Of a DNA stretch of 64,000 nt, positions 61,621-64,000 are shown one piece after another. The position numbers and the translations under genes were made by a program. The DNA is taken from the NCBI GenBank assembly GCA_013397455.1, contig VYZB01000274.1, positions 608,614-672,613 on the forward strand, written 5' to 3'. The stretch's first letter is position 1. Every line of letters starts with the position of its first letter. The notes below the pieces were generated by a model that did no database searches, was not told where the DNA came from, and was given only the letters and a program-made list of their open reading frames with translations. The DNA is from Crotophaga sulcirostris (Eukaryota; Chordata; Aves; Cuculiformes; Crotophagidae).

Positions 61621-64000
61621 GCAGAGTGTGGGTGTGAGGATATTTGTTGTTACTCTCCCCTCTCATCGCTTTTCTTAGACCTGATAGCCTCCGCTGCCAC
61701 TTGGCCAAAATGCAGCCGCCACCTCCAAGAGGAAGGCATTACTGAGTAGGTGATGGAAGGAGAGGCACATGCAAGACAATGTAGAGGAAAGTTGCTTTCA
61801 TGGCCAGCTACATGACCATGTGTCCCAGCATGTCTTGAAGGAAGACAACATCACAAATTTCATGTAGAAAGGAAAGGGCCTTAGCATGGTTTTGTTAAAT
61901 GTTCTTTGTATTGTGTCAGCTGAAAGCTGTAAGATAAACTAATTAATCTTCATTGAAGGAATTAGATATAGGAATATTATGAGAATAGTCTGTGTTTCCA
62001 GAAAAGGTTTATTCACCGGGGACTGACAGCAATATGGGGCATTAGCAGTGCAAAATGTCTTCACATTCATGTCAAGGAGGATCAATAAAAGCATGCGTTT
62101 GACAGAGTGACACCATTTTTTGAATTTAACTGATTTCATGTCATTTGTCTGTAAAATAACTAGGAGTTTGTATAAAAAAAACCCGGAAGCATAAGTTTAG
62201 GTCTATATTTAATATCTATGTCTAAGTACGATTCTACTGTGTCTGAAAGTACTTTCAAAAGAGACGTTATTCACTCAAACCGCGTGCAGTGCTCTCAAAA
62301 AGAATGCCTTTTTTAATTCATTGTTCAGAGATTCCTGGTACTGTTTCGACTGTCAGACAACAAAGCAGAGGGAATATTCTTTGTTTTTATTTTTTAAATT
62401 TTAGACTATACTAAACATACCAAGTAATGTCACAAAACATCAGCACTTTTCCATTTGTTTTTAAAAAAGGAATTAAATTTTCAAGGGAATTGCTGATCCA
62501 CATTAAATTTTTTAAAATTTATTTTTTGAATTGACATTTTACTGTTAGAAGATAAAAGTGAGAAAATACATAAGTTCAACCATTTTCATACAAATTCTGC
62601 TAAATGAACACCTCTCTTCGTTAGGTCCTGAGTGAGACATGCAATTGTTCTCTTGGAATTATATGAATAATTACATATAATTTGTGGTACTTAGTTGTTC
62701 TCTAATAGTACAATTATTTAATAAAAGGAAAAATGAAAAAAGCAAAAAAATGGAAGAGAAAAAGAAAAGAGAAAAAGACAAAAAATAGGAAAGAACAGAG
62801 AAAGAAAAAAGTATAATTTAGTTTTGATATGTGATATATATAGAGTCAGTTACATTGACAGGCTGTGTGTATAAATGAAATACAGTCATCTGTTAAACAG
62901 ATGGCCTAAGAACAGTAGCTTTGGGTAGTTAAGGAAAAATTGTCTATCAATGCCAGACACTGTTTAGATTGCTGAAAGAAACCTCAGGTTACATGGAATT
63001 CTCCTGCAATTACATGTACTGCCAATCTGTAGTATTTGCTATATGTACCTGCATCATGTTTGCAGTGGGAAGATTACAGCATTTGTACGCAATTTGTATT
63101 GATTGCTGGAAACTGCAGTAGTCTACCAAGAGAAGATCTTACCCAGCTCTCGCACACAGTTCTTAACATCTAATATTGTCCACAACAGGTCTGAAATGGT
63201 GAAAGAGAACAATAAAAAAAATCCCATAATTAATGATGAAAAAATAAAAAGTGTTTGAAAATTTGAATTCCCAGCGTAGTAAAATTGATCCCTGAAAGGA
63301 CCTCTCAAAACCATACCATTCAACATGCAGTGGTCCTACGAAGCTTCAGAAATTTAGCATGCATTTCCATAATATTTCATTTTTTTAGTTACCCAGAACA
63401 TGCTTAAGGATGCAAATTTGTGGTATTTGCTTAGTACTTCAAAATAAAAAAAAGCAAAAGGAATTTGCATATGTTTTAAGGTCAGAAGATTTTTTAAACA
63501 TAAGAAACACTAACAGCAAAGCCCGTGCTTTTCAGTCACTGTAAATGCCTTAGACAATTCTTAAACTCAATCCATAATACTATGTCACATTAAGAGAGGA
63601 TTTTATGAACAATAAACAGGAATAGATCTTTACTGTTTAAACGATGATTCACTAAATGACACAATGGTGATCTGTTTACTTATCTGTCAATCCGTTTACC
63701 TGTCATCTTTTTTAAGACACTTTAATGTATTCAGTCTCAAACGTTTAAGAAAAAAGCTGATGATGCAACAGACTACATACTGCACGTGAAAAATTATGCT
63801 GTCCTTTTCAAGTAAGTTTCCCAACCACCACAAAAAATAATAATTATATTAAAAAAATCTTGAGTTTTATGCATAATTTGAATGTCTTAAGCCGTATTAC
63901 AATATTTATCAAGGTTTTTGTCACAGTCACTTACGAAGAGTCTCAGACACGGGTTGGGAACAAGAGTTTAGGAATTAGTGGAACATGGCCTCTAATATGC
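61621..64000. other. Unannotated AT-rich sequence
   Basis: No gene or interspersed repeat is recognised. A purine-rich, A-dominated tract lies at 62721-62812. Remaining open frames are short. Confidence 0.4.
62721..62812 (+). repeat. A-rich purine low-complexity tract
   Basis: About 90 bp of AAAAG, GAAAAAG and GGAAAG motifs with few pyrimidines. It is a low-complexity simple repeat. Confidence 0.85.

Noticed and set aside
1..64000. CRISPR array, bacterial operon, tRNA or rRNA genes
   Set aside because: No regularly spaced repeats, no ribosome-binding-site-led frames and no recognisable RNA gene; the window is vertebrate in character.

Overview
This window is most likely nuclear DNA from a bird. 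It is AT-rich and holds no tRNA, rRNA, operon or bacterial-type gene. It contains at least thirteen fragments of the CR1 LINE, the dominant retrotransposon of bird and reptile genomes, and two fragments resembling avian endogenous-retrovirus LTR or near-LTR sequence. I cannot name the species. Several CR1 copies end in a TACTGTGA-type 8-mer tail and others in ATTCTATG, so at least two CR1 lineages have inserted here.

I find no exon that I can assign to a known protein. Nearly all open frames are short, and the longest coherent ones are remnants of CR1 reverse transcriptase. The window reads as a gene desert or the inside of a very large intron.

Layout: 1-2.4 kb unannotated; 2.4-3.7 kb a CR1 copy on the minus strand; 3.7-7.8 kb unannotated, with one exon-like frame near 6.0 kb; 7.8-8.6 kb a CR1 tail followed by an ERV-like fragment; 10.66-11.38 and 12.71-12.89 kb CR1; 17.09-18.55 kb a CR1 copy on the plus strand; 20.62-21.01 kb an ERV/LTR-like fragment; 21.19 kb a perfect hairpin; 28.5-30.5 kb three CR1 pieces; 30.9-31.2 kb a GC-rich patch; 34.3 and 38.7 kb antisense CR1 tails; 42.65 kb a G-quadruplex-type tract; 42.9-43.4 and 44.4-47.0 kb blocks of higher GC and unknown origin; 51.64-52.71 kb the best-preserved CR1; 56.0-57.1 kb an unusual region open on both strands; 59.8 and 61.5 kb antisense CR1 tails. 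AT-rich blocks with clustered homeodomain-type motifs at about 19.5, 53.3, 54.1, 60.4 and 61.3 kb are candidates for conserved regulatory elements.

The most notable structure is a pair of inverted CR1 copies at 2.4-3.7 kb (minus) and 17.1-18.5 kb (plus). Over about 790 bp they are roughly 98% identical by hand alignment and share a stop codon and an indel. Beyond one sharp boundary the same two elements diverge strongly. This pattern suggests ectopic gene conversion between inverted repeats, or an inverted segmental duplication.
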